From: DASWHX01 sp036397995
Lineage (GTDB): Bacteria; Bacteroidota; Bacteroidia; Cytophagales; Cyclobacteriaceae
Length of the DNA stretch: 17,220 bases
Direction of reading: 5' to 3'
Assembly (NCBI GenBank): GCA_036397995.1
Contig: DASWHX010000067.1
Location: forward strand, 1 to 17,220
Positions 6,634 to 13,880 of the stretch are shown in pieces; the first letter of the stretch is position 1, and every line of letters begins with the position of its first letter. Below the pieces are notes generated by a model. It ran no database searches. It worked only from the letters and a program-made list of their open reading frames with translations, and had not been told where the DNA came from. A program made the translations under genes and the position numbers.

Positions 6634-8988
6634 ATGAATAGAATTTTACTTGCAGCAATCTTCCTAGCATTCGTAACAATTTCCCGTGCCCAATCCTATT
6701 TGCCCCGGTGGAATGATTCCCGGGTTAAAGTAGAAACATTGAATTTGGGAAGCTACGCGTTTAATTTGTCAGATGTTGAACTACTGGAAAGTCCATTCAA
6801 GGAGGCAATGCAAGTTACGGCGGCCTATCTGCTTAAAGTAGAGCCGGACAGGTTATTATCTCAATTCAGGTCAAATGCCGGCCTGGAACCAAAGGGTGAA
6901 ATTTATGGCGGGTGGGAGTCTGCAGGTCTGGCAGGCCACAGTTTGGGACACTATCTGTCATCATGCTCCATGTATTACGCGGTATCAAAAGATACGCGAT
7001 ACCTGGAACGCGTGAACTATATGGTGGAGCAATTGGAAGAAACTCAAAAAGCGAGAGGTACGGGGTATGTGGGCGCCATTCCCAACGAGGATAGCGTTTG
7101 GGCAGAAGTAAAAAAGGGAAATATAACTGCCCGTGATTTTTATCTGAATGGAGCCTGGTCGCCTTTCTACACTTTGCACAAAATTATGGCCGGTCTGCTG
7201 GATGCGTATTTATACACTGACAACCAGAAAGCATTGGAAATAAATATTGGAATTGCCGATTGGACCGGAGATTTAATTTCCGGATTAAGTGACTCGCTCA
7301 GGTGGAAAATGCTGATATGCGAATACGGAGGAATGAATGAAACATTGGCAAATACATACGCATTCACCGGTAATAAAAAGTACCTGGAACTGTCAAGAAA
7401 ATTTCAAGACCATCATATACTTGATTCATTGGGAATGGAAAAAAATGTTCTCCCGGGAAAACATTCCAATACGCAGATTCCCAAAGTAATTGGGTCCGCC
7501 CGCAGATATGAATTAACTGGTAACTCACAGGATATTGTAACAACTTTATTTTTTTGGAATGTGATGGTGAATATGCATTCTTACGCAAACGGAGGCAATA
7601 GCAACTATGAAAGATTAAGCGCTCCGGGCAGGCTCAATGATGAATTGACTGACAATACAACAGAAACCTGCAACACCTATAATATGCTTAAACTGACAAC
7701 GCATGTTTTTGCTATCTCTCCGATGTCATGGCAAATGGATTACTATGAAAGAGCCTTATATAACCACATACTTGCTTCTCAGAATCCAAACAACGGAATG
7801 GTGTGCTACTTTGTACCACTAAGAATGGGATCCCGGAAAAGATATAGCAATGAATTTAATAATTTTACCTGCTGCCACGGATCCGGAATGGAAAATCATG
7901 TGAAGTACGGTGAAGCAATTTACAGTCATTCAGGAGATGGAAAATTATTTATTAACCTGTTTATACCTTCCAAATTAAGTTGGCATGAAAAAGGAGTGAT
8001 AATTCATCAAGACACCAAATTTCCCGAAGAAGATAAAGTGAGGATCAGGATTGAAGCCGAGAGATCCATATCATTTCCCATTTTAATCCGCCGGCCTGAG
8101 TGGGTAACCGATAACTTTAGAGTTTCAATAAATGGCAAGGAAATAAAGGAATATGCCGGCTCCGGTAACGGATATTTGCATTTGGAGCAAAAATGGAAAT
8201 CTGGCGACGAAATTATCGTAGAATTACCAATGAAACTATATTCTGAGCCCATGCCAGACAATCCCAATAGGGTTGCCCTCTTCTACGGACCGGTATTGCT
8301 GGCAGGAAACTTCGGAGAGACAGAACCGGATCCTGAAATAGGTATCCCATCATTTATTACCGGAAATCCAGACGTTGAAACATGGTTGGATAAGCGAGAT
8401 GAAAAATCACTGCTTTTCAGTACTGGAAAGATGAGCGATAGCAGCAAAGTAAACCTTATCCCGTTCTATGAAACCATTGACGAATTTTACAGCGTCTACT
8501 GGGATGTATATCATCCAATTCGATGGAAGGAAGAACTCAGGAGAATGGAGGACGAGAAACAAAGAAAACTAAACATTGAGAACCGTACGATTGATATGCT
8601 GATTATTGGGGATAAGGAATCTGAAGAAAGACAGCGATTCGAGGGAGTTGAAGTGAGAACAGGCGAAAATCACCGGAAGTCGTTTATTCGTACAAATAGG
8701 AATGGAAGTTTTTCTTTTATTTCGAAAATTAAACAGGGCTCGGAAAATACGCTTCATTGTATTTATTGGGGCGAAGATAACCGGGGTCGCGCTTTTGATA
8801 TTCTTATTGATGGTGAACTCCTGGCCTCCGTTGAACTTGTAATATATAAGGGAAGCAAATTTCATGAGATCACTTACCCTATTCCGCCATCATTAACAGA
8901 GGGAAAGACTGAAGTAAAGATCGCTTTTCAAGCGAAGGAAAATAATATTGTGGGGCCGGTTTATGGAATCAGGATGTTAGGTAATTAA
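6634..8988 (+). CDS. Secreted GH127-type (DUF1680) beta-L-arabinofuranosidase
   Basis: 784 aa from the ATG at 6634. That start gives the signal peptide MNRILLAAIFLAFVTISRAQ; an upstream ATG at 6589 would bury it behind 15 residues. GH127/GH146 enzymes remove beta-L-arabinofuranose using a Zn-bound Cys nucleophile. The expected metal/catalytic set is present: Glu344 and Cys346 in TTETCNTYN, and Cys413-Cys414 in FTCCHGSGMENH; Glu326 in GGNSNYERL is the likely acid/base. Spacing matches the characterised family member HypBA1 closely. The alpha/alpha barrel is followed by beta-rich C-terminal domains. Probably periplasmic or exported. No SusC/D or regulator adjoins it, so the substrate is unassigned; GH146 is the alternative subfamily. 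The start is 91 nt from the divergent trp promoter element, and I see no TAnnTTTG for it. Confidence 0.9.
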   Translation: MNRILLAAIFLAFVTISRAQSYLPRWNDSRVKVETLNLGSYAFNLSDVELLESPFKEAMQVTAAYLLKVEPDRLLSQFRSNAGLEPKGEIYGGWESAGLAGHSLGHYLSSCSMYYAVSKDTRYLERVNYMVEQLEETQKARGTGYVGAIPNEDSVWAEVKKGNITARDFYLNGAWSPFYTLHKIMAGLLDAYLYTDNQKALEINIGIADWTGDLISGLSDSLRWKMLICEYGGMNETLANTYAFTGNKKYLELSRKFQDHHILDSLGMEKNVLPGKHSNTQIPKVIGSARRYELTGNSQDIVTTLFFWNVMVNMHSYANGGNSNYERLSAPGRLNDELTDNTTETCNTYNMLKLTTHVFAISPMSWQMDYYERALYNHILASQNPNNGMVCYFVPLRMGSRKRYSNEFNNFTCCHGSGMENHVKYGEAIYSHSGDGKLFINLFIPSKLSWHEKGVIIHQDTKFPEEDKVRIRIEAERSISFPILIRRPEWVTDNFRVSINGKEIKEYAGSGNGYLHLEQKWKSGDEIIVELPMKLYSEPMPDNPNRVALFYGPVLLAGNFGETEPDPEIGIPSFITGNPDVETWLDKRDEKSLLFSTGKMSDSSKVNLIPFYETIDEFYSVYWDVYHPIRWKEELRRMEDEKQRKLNIENRTIDMLIIGDKESEERQRFEGVEVRTGENHRKSFIRTNRNGSFSFISKIKQGSENTLHCIYWGEDNRGRAFDILIDGELLASVELVIYKGSKFHEITYPIPPSLTEGKTEVKIAFQAKENNIVGPVYGIRMLGN

Positions 8989-9184
8989 ACAATACCTCCT
9001 CCTAAATCTTTCATATCCTTAAGACTATGAGCTGATCACAGGAAAGACGTGGTTTCGAAATGTGAATTTTGTACTATTCTTACCCAGGGATAGCATTTCC
9101 TTCCTTATCTGATTTCCTGTCCTGAACAATAAACTTTGTAAATCAATTAGGGAATTATGTAACAAGCAGCAGAGGCTGTATTGC

Positions 9185-9192
9185 TAATTTTG
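9185..9192 (+). promoter_or_regulatory. Possible -7 element (TAATTTTG) upstream of copA
   Basis: TAATTTTG fits TAnnTTTG and lies 29 nt before the copA ATG, a plausible spacing. No TTG is found at the expected -33 distance, so this is half a promoter by consensus. The rest of the 8989-9221 gap shows no recognisable metal-responsive operator. Confidence 0.35.
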
Positions 9193-9221
9193 TCTATAAA
9201 TCAGGAGTAAAATCAAGACTA

Positions 9222-11735
9222 ATGAATAAGAATCATAATAAAATTCAGGAGCCAGACACAATAAAATATTCCTGCCCCATGAAATGTGAGGGGGATAAGA
9301 CTTACAGCAAACCAGGGAAATGCCCGGTGTGCAATATGAATTTAATTCCTTTTAACGAACAGAAATCAGAAGGGAATACTTGTTGTCATCACGAGCCCGG
9401 CCACCAGGTGCATCTCCACGACGATCATGATAGTCATTGCCATATGGAGGAAAAACCAGTGCAATCCAGTGGCAAGAACGAGCAAAGGGAAGGAGCCGGG
9501 AAATACTATTGTCCTATGCGTTGTGAAGGCGATAAGATGTATGATGAGCCTGGCGATTGTCCGGTTTGTGGAATGCATTTACAACAGGAAGTCAAACTTT
9601 CATCACCAAAAAGTAAAACTCGTAAAACCACGTACACTTGTCCGATGCATCCGGAAGTTAAGAGTGATAAGCCAGGCAGTTGCCCGAAGTGCGGAATGGA
9701 TTTAGTTCCTGAAAAGCCTGATGAGGCTGCAGAAAGTGATGAAGAAAAATCGTATAAGAAGACACTACGCAAATTTTGGCTTGCGGTAGCATTTACGTCC
9801 CCTGTATTTGTAATCGCCATGTCAGAAATGGTAAATATAGATCTGGAAAATATTGCTTCCAGGAAAATATGGGGCTGGATTCAGTTTGGTTTATCCACTC
9901 CCGTTATTTTTTATTCCTCCTGGGTATTTTTCAAGCGAGGATGGAGTTCCATTAGAAGGCGTTCACCTAATATGTGGACGTTGATTTCCCTCGGTACCGG
10001 AGCTGCTTACTTTTTTAGTATAATAGCTTTAATAGCGCCACAAATTTTTCCACCCCAATTCAGAGACATACAGGGGAATGTACATTTATATTTTGAAGCG
10101 GCAACCGTTATTCTTACGCTAGTCTTGTTGGGACAGGTGATGGAATTGCGAGCCTATAGCAAAACGAACTCAGCTATTAAGTCATTACTTAATCTTGTAC
10201 CACCCGTTGCAAGAAAAATGGTTAATGGCACTGAACACGAAATCCCGTTGGCCGAGGTGAAGGTTGGAGATACTTTAAGAGTTAAGCCCGGAGAAAAAAT
10301 CCCGGTGGATGGGACGATCAATGATGGTAATGCAGTGGTCGATGAGAGCATGATCACCGGAGAATCTATTCCTGCAGATAAAACCCCGGGAGATAAAGTT
10401 ACCGGCGGAACAATCAACGGTAAATCTTCTTTCGAAATGAAAGCTGATAAAGTGGGAAGTGAAACTTTGCTGGCACAAATTATTGAGATGGTGAACCAGG
10501 CCGGCAGGTCACGGGCTCCTATCCAAAAGGTTGCGGATATTGTTGCGAAATATTTTGTTCAGATTGTAATCGCTATTGCCATCATAACTTTTGTTGTCTG
10601 GTCAATTTTCGGTCCGGAGCCTGCCTACGTCTATGCATTCGTTAATACGGTTTCAGTGCTAATTATTGCTTGTCCTTGTGCCCTCGGACTCGCAACACCA
10701 ATGTCTATTATGGTGGGGACTGGAAGAGGAGCTCAATCCGGAATTCTCGTTAAAGATGCAACAGCAATTGAAGAAATGAATAAAATTAATGTGCTGGTAA
10801 TTGACAAAACCGGAACCATTACGGAAGGCAAGCCAAGGCTAAAAAATTACAAATCACTGGGAGCTTATGAGGAAAAGGCAATTCTGAAATTTGCGGCTTC
10901 TCTTGATGCCTACAGTGAACACCCAATCGCGGATGCAATTGTAAAAGGAGCGAAGGAAGCTAACTTGGAACTGGAGAAGCTGGAAGAGTTTGAATCCGTT
11001 TCAGGAAAGGGCGTGCAAGCCATGTTCCGCGGCAAAAGGATTGGCCTGGGGAATAAAAGACTGGTTCAAGATTTTAATGTTGCCATCGATGAGGAAGTGA
11101 GTAAACTGGTTGAAGGATGGCAATTGGCCGGAGAAACAGTCATGTTTCTGATGGTCGAAAACAAAATTGAGGGAATAATCAGTGTAGCAGATAAAATTAA
11201 ATCCACATCCGCGGCTGCAATTAAGTCATTGCAGGAGATGGGGGTAAAAGTATATATGTTGACCGGTGACAATGAATTTACGGCCAGAGCGGTTGCAAAT
11301 GAAATAAATCTTGATGGCTATGAGTCGGAATGTTTGCCTGAAGACAAACATAAAAAGGTGAAAAACCTGCAAGATCAGGGATTTAAGGTTGCAATGGCAG
11401 GCGATGGTATTAATGACGCGCCAGCGCTGGCCCAGGCAAATGTGGGCATTGCAATGGGCACAGGTACGGATATTGCAATGCAAAGTGCACAAATTACCCT
11501 GGTGAAAGGAGATTTGACTGGAATTGCACGGGCTTATGAGCTCAGTAAAAAAGTAATGCGAAATATCAAGCAGAATTTATTTTTTGCTTTTGTTTATAAC
11601 ACGATAGGAGTGCCGCTTGCTGCCGGCGTATTGTTTCCATTCTTTGGTGTCTTGCTGAGCCCGATGATCGCGGCCGCGGCTATGAGTTTTAGTTCGGTTT
11701 CGGTGATTGGAAATGCGCTGAGGCTGAAACAGTGA
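9222..11735 (+). CDS. copA: Cu(I)-exporting P1B-type ATPase with three N-terminal metal-binding modules
   Basis: 837 aa inner-membrane pump. P-type signatures: TGES actuator (379-382), CPC in the transport helix (484-486), phosphorylated Asp528 in DKTGTIT, SEHP (565-568), TGDN (681-684) and GDGINDAP (727-734). Tyr-Asn (792-793) and MSFSS (821-825) in the last helices fit the P1B-1 Cu(I)/Ag(I) class. Instead of HMA domains, the N-terminus has three CPM...CPxC modules (about 16-45, 95-120, 138-164) separated by a His/Cys-rich stretch (54-75). The first module ends CNM rather than CGM. The stop codon TGA lies inside the first units of the repeat array that follows. Silver transport is a possible alternative or additional activity. 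Confidence 0.93.
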   Translation: MNKNHNKIQEPDTIKYSCPMKCEGDKTYSKPGKCPVCNMNLIPFNEQKSEGNTCCHHEPGHQVHLHDDHDSHCHMEEKPVQSSGKNEQREGAGKYYCPMRCEGDKMYDEPGDCPVCGMHLQQEVKLSSPKSKTRKTTYTCPMHPEVKSDKPGSCPKCGMDLVPEKPDEAAESDEEKSYKKTLRKFWLAVAFTSPVFVIAMSEMVNIDLENIASRKIWGWIQFGLSTPVIFYSSWVFFKRGWSSIRRRSPNMWTLISLGTGAAYFFSIIALIAPQIFPPQFRDIQGNVHLYFEAATVILTLVLLGQVMELRAYSKTNSAIKSLLNLVPPVARKMVNGTEHEIPLAEVKVGDTLRVKPGEKIPVDGTINDGNAVVDESMITGESIPADKTPGDKVTGGTINGKSSFEMKADKVGSETLLAQIIEMVNQAGRSRAPIQKVADIVAKYFVQIVIAIAIITFVVWSIFGPEPAYVYAFVNTVSVLIIACPCALGLATPMSIMVGTGRGAQSGILVKDATAIEEMNKINVLVIDKTGTITEGKPRLKNYKSLGAYEEKAILKFAASLDAYSEHPIADAIVKGAKEANLELEKLEEFESVSGKGVQAMFRGKRIGLGNKRLVQDFNVAIDEEVSKLVEGWQLAGETVMFLMVENKIEGIISVADKIKSTSAAAIKSLQEMGVKVYMLTGDNEFTARAVANEINLDGYESECLPEDKHKKVKNLQDQGFKVAMAGDGINDAPALAQANVGIAMGTGTDIAMQSAQITLVKGDLTGIARAYELSKKVMRNIKQNLFFAFVYNTIGVPLAAGVLFPFFGVLLSPMIAAAAMSFSSVSVIGNALRLKQ

Positions 11736-11777
11736 AACAGTGAAGCAGTGAAACAGTGAGCAGGAAGCAGGAAGCAG
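11725..11777 (+). repeat. Left 8-nt repeat array (TGAARCAG units)
   Basis: Four perfect-length units TGAAACAG, TGAAACAG, TGAAGCAG, TGAAACAG (11725-11756) are followed by shortened units TGAGCAG, GAAGCAG, GAAGCAG. The array begins within the last codons of copA: the final Lys-Gln-stop of copA is AAA CAG TGA. It is the inverted complement of the array at 12222-12326. The remaining 72 nt to the next start codon are AT-rich with no clear signal. Confidence 0.9.
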
Positions 11778-11849
11778 TAGGGTTAATAGTAATTTTTTAG
11801 TAATTTGCACTATTCATATAAATATTATACCTAATCAAATATCCTAATA

Positions 11850-12218
11850 GTGAAGAATAAAAGTATCATAATGGAAAAATCTTTCTCCTTCGCCGTTAAG
11901 GTTGTGGAGTTAGTAAAAATACTATCTAAAGAAAAGAATGAATATGTTATGACTAAACAAATTCTCCGAAGTGGAACTTCTATCGGGGCAAATGTTTCAG
12001 AAGGTTTGGGGGGTTCATCAAAAAAAGACTTTGTCTCAAAAATGTATATTGCTTATAAAGAGGCTAAGGAAACAATTTATTGGCTTAATCTGTTGCATGC
12101 AACTAACTACCTCAACCGTGATAACTTCAATTCCTTTAGGGATGATTGTGAGGAAATTATTAAGATACTGTATTCCATTCTGAAAACATCAAGAAAAAAT
12201 ATCAATTCAGGAAACTGA
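11850..12218 (+). CDS. Four-helix-bundle protein (S23/IVS-encoded protein family)
   Basis: 122 aa from a GTG at 11850; an ATG at 11871 is possible, but the GTG start gives the family-like KNKSIIMEKSFSFA N-terminus. The signature RSGTSIGANVSEG (40-52) and KKDFVSKMYIAYKEAKETIYWL identify the family (PF05635/TIGR02436). Relatives are ORFs of 23S rRNA intervening sequences in Leptospira and Coxiella; the Avd accessory protein of diversity-generating retroelements shares the fold. The conserved basic face is thought to bind nucleic acid. Here there is no rRNA and no reverse transcriptase. The gene is flanked on both sides by inverted 8-nt repeat arrays and sits between convergent genes, so it looks like a self-contained small element. 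Its molecular role is unknown. Confidence 0.88.
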   Translation: MKNKSIIMEKSFSFAVKVVELVKILSKEKNEYVMTKQILRSGTSIGANVSEGLGGSSKKDFVSKMYIAYKEAKETIYWLNLLHATNYLNRDNFNSFRDDCEEIIKILYSILKTSRKNINSGN

Positions 12219-12221
12219 TTG

Positions 12222-12326
12222 GCTCACTGCTCATTGTTTCACTGCCTCACTGATTCACTGCCTCACTGCCTCACTGTTTCACTGTTTCACTGATTCACTG
12301 CCTCACTGCCTCACTGCTTCACTGCC
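12222..12326 (-). repeat. Right 8-nt repeat array (NNTCACTG units, inverse of the left array)
   Basis: About thirteen units with constant TCACTG and two variable bases run without spacers from 12222 to 12324; the second unit is 7 nt (CTCATTG). Variable pairs in order from 12237: TT, CC, AT, CC, CC, TT, TT, AT, CC, CC, CT. On the minus strand this reads CAGTGANN, the same sense as the left array on the plus strand. It begins 4 nt after the four-helix gene and ends at the stop codon of the Omp85 gene. Confidence 0.92.
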
Positions 12327-13549
12327 TAAAAGGCTTCCGACAAGAAAAAATATAATCCGGTTTGCCTGCTGCCGGGGCCTGCAGAATCTTTAGATAATCC
12401 CCAGCTATAGTCTATGCGTATATTTACTCTGGATTCCGGATTGAAAAGTACACGCAGACCTGTTCCTGCCGCATAATTGAATTTATCAAAAGCAAAATTG
12501 CCACTATATCCATAGACCTGGGCTCCTGAAACAAACGCAACCATCCCAAGGCGTTTCCAGATTTTGTACAGCGGGGCATCCACATCATCACTCCAGAAGG
12601 GAAGCCGGTATTCCGCTTCGAAAGAAGCAAGATTCTTATCCTGAAAAGTACCCCGGAAGTATCCGCGCATGAAGTCATGACCGCCGACCCTGGCTAAACC
12701 GCGCATGGGAATAACCATTTCATCTGTTCTGCTGAATATGAAATTAGCGCGCAGTGCAATGCTATGATTTTTTACCGGGTTAAAATACTTTCGTGCATCA
12801 ATGCGGGTGTATGAATAGGTATAATCACTACCTAACAGCTTACCGTAGAACAAAGCACTGTAATCAATAAAAATCCCATTCCTGGCATTCAGTATGTTGT
12901 CCCTGGAATCATAAACCAGCGCCAGGCCGACTCCGGAACGGAATCCGGTGTTATTATTTTGCATAAGCGAAATGGCAGATCCTTCACGAAGAAAAGTATA
13001 TTGATCGGGAATAATTTTCATAGCGTATTGATACTCCAGGTCAAAGCGCACGCCGCCATAAATTTTATCTCTCAATTTCATTAAAAAGACAGGCTTGAAA
13101 GTTATTCGTTGAATGGAAAAGTTTAGATAGTTGAGATCAGTGCTATCTGTCTTGAGTGCGTTATCCAATTCATATTCCCTGATAAAGGCGCTGGCATTAT
13201 TACCTAAACCGTAGTTTCTGTCAGGATACAAATTATAACCGGCAAATCCACGGAACCGGAATTTGTCGCCGTCAGTAAAGATATCCCAATTGCTTTCAAC
13301 AATGATTTGATTTCTGGTTGTGTACACAGCAACGAAATCTATATTAGATTGCCGGGTAGGATATTTTTTTCCGAGTCGCAAATAGCGGTACCCGATAATT
13401 CCCAGGGTGAGGCCGGTTTCCGGAGCATAACTGATTGCCGGCAACAAATCATATTTCCGGTAACCTTTGGTGGAATCTTTCTCTTGCGCGACAGCCGTTA
13501 TTGCAAGTAAAACATAAAAAAGAGAAAGAACAGCAAATTTACATTTCAT
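12326..13549 (-). CDS. Omp85-family outer membrane barrel without POTRA domains
   Basis: 407 aa. A signal peptide (residues 1-21, ending AVA before QEKD) is followed directly by barrel sequence. YDSRDNILNARNGIFIDY (about 213-230) and MRGY (294-297), the Omp85 loop-6 RG[FY] motif, identify the BamA/TamA surface-antigen domain (PF01103). It ends SEAF; a C-terminal Phe is the usual barrel sorting signal. BamA and TamA carry N-terminal POTRA repeats; here only about 15-20 residues separate the signal peptide from the barrel, so it is not BamA itself. Partner and cargo are unknown. The stop TAG (12328-12326) abuts the right repeat array. Confidence 0.88.
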   Translation of the reverse strand: MKCKFAVLSLFYVLLAITAVAQEKDSTKGYRKYDLLPAISYAPETGLTLGIIGYRYLRLGKKYPTRQSNIDFVAVYTTRNQIIVESNWDIFTDGDKFRFRGFAGYNLYPDRNYGLGNNASAFIREYELDNALKTDSTDLNYLNFSIQRITFKPVFLMKLRDKIYGGVRFDLEYQYAMKIIPDQYTFLREGSAISLMQNNNTGFRSGVGLALVYDSRDNILNARNGIFIDYSALFYGKLLGSDYTYSYTRIDARKYFNPVKNHSIALRANFIFSRTDEMVIPMRGLARVGGHDFMRGYFRGTFQDKNLASFEAEYRLPFWSDDVDAPLYKIWKRLGMVAFVSGAQVYGYSGNFAFDKFNYAAGTGLRVLFNPESRVNIRIDYSWGLSKDSAGPGSRQTGLYFFLSEAF

Positions 13550-13880
13550 AGCCGGAGTATGTTAACACGAATATAATGAGAAAAGGAATTATAGGGGATA
13601 AGAATTATCCTCACCATTAGGAACTTTCTTAACAAATTTTTTACACCCCCACTAGCCCTGGTTCCATGGCAACAGTCATCTAACGGGGTACCTCTACCCA
13701 CTGTGGTAAGTTTTTTGTCTGTCAAATTTACTACTTCAAGTTACGACCACCCTGAACTCCCTCCCTACCAAGGGACTGGAAGGGGAAATTATGAATAATC
13801 CTTTTCCCGCTTAAATAATAAGCCTTCATATTCTGATTCTGATTGTTAAATTTAGATTTATAATCAACTGATCTTGCGAT
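13550..13880. other. Divergent intergenic region without a gene
   Basis: 331 nt between the Omp85 gene and the propeller lipoprotein gene, which diverge. I see no ORF. Small hairpins are present: GGGTA/TACCC (13686-13699) and TCCCT/AGGGA (13762-13775), neither with a T tract. A minus-strand TAAATTTG (13730-13723) fits the -7 consensus but has no TTG at the right distance and would leave a 5' leader of over 170 nt. Promoters for both genes should lie here but cannot be placed. Confidence 0.5.

Noticed and set aside
8569..8865. 98-codon minus-strand open frame inside the GH127-type gene
   Set aside because: It is antisense to a well-supported gene, shows no family motif, and has the composition of a complementary-frame shadow; other antisense frames within trp, copA and the barrel genes were dropped for the same reason.
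9038..9120. 8-bp inverted repeat ACAGGAAA/TTTCCTGT upstream of copA
   Set aside because: The arms are 67 nt apart with no T tract, and they do not resemble a known copper-responsive operator; probably chance.
11850..12218. Diversity-generating retroelement (Avd-like protein)
   Set aside because: No reverse transcriptase, template repeat or variable repeat is present in the window; the protein fits the broader S23/IVS family.
12222..12326. CRISPR-like repeated array
   Set aside because: The period is 8 nt with no unique spacers, no cas genes are nearby, and an inverted copy lies on the other side of the four-helix gene.
13723..13730. Minus-strand TAAATTTG as promoter of the Omp85 gene
   Set aside because: It fits the -7 consensus, but there is no TTG at the -33 distance and the 5' leader would exceed 170 nt.
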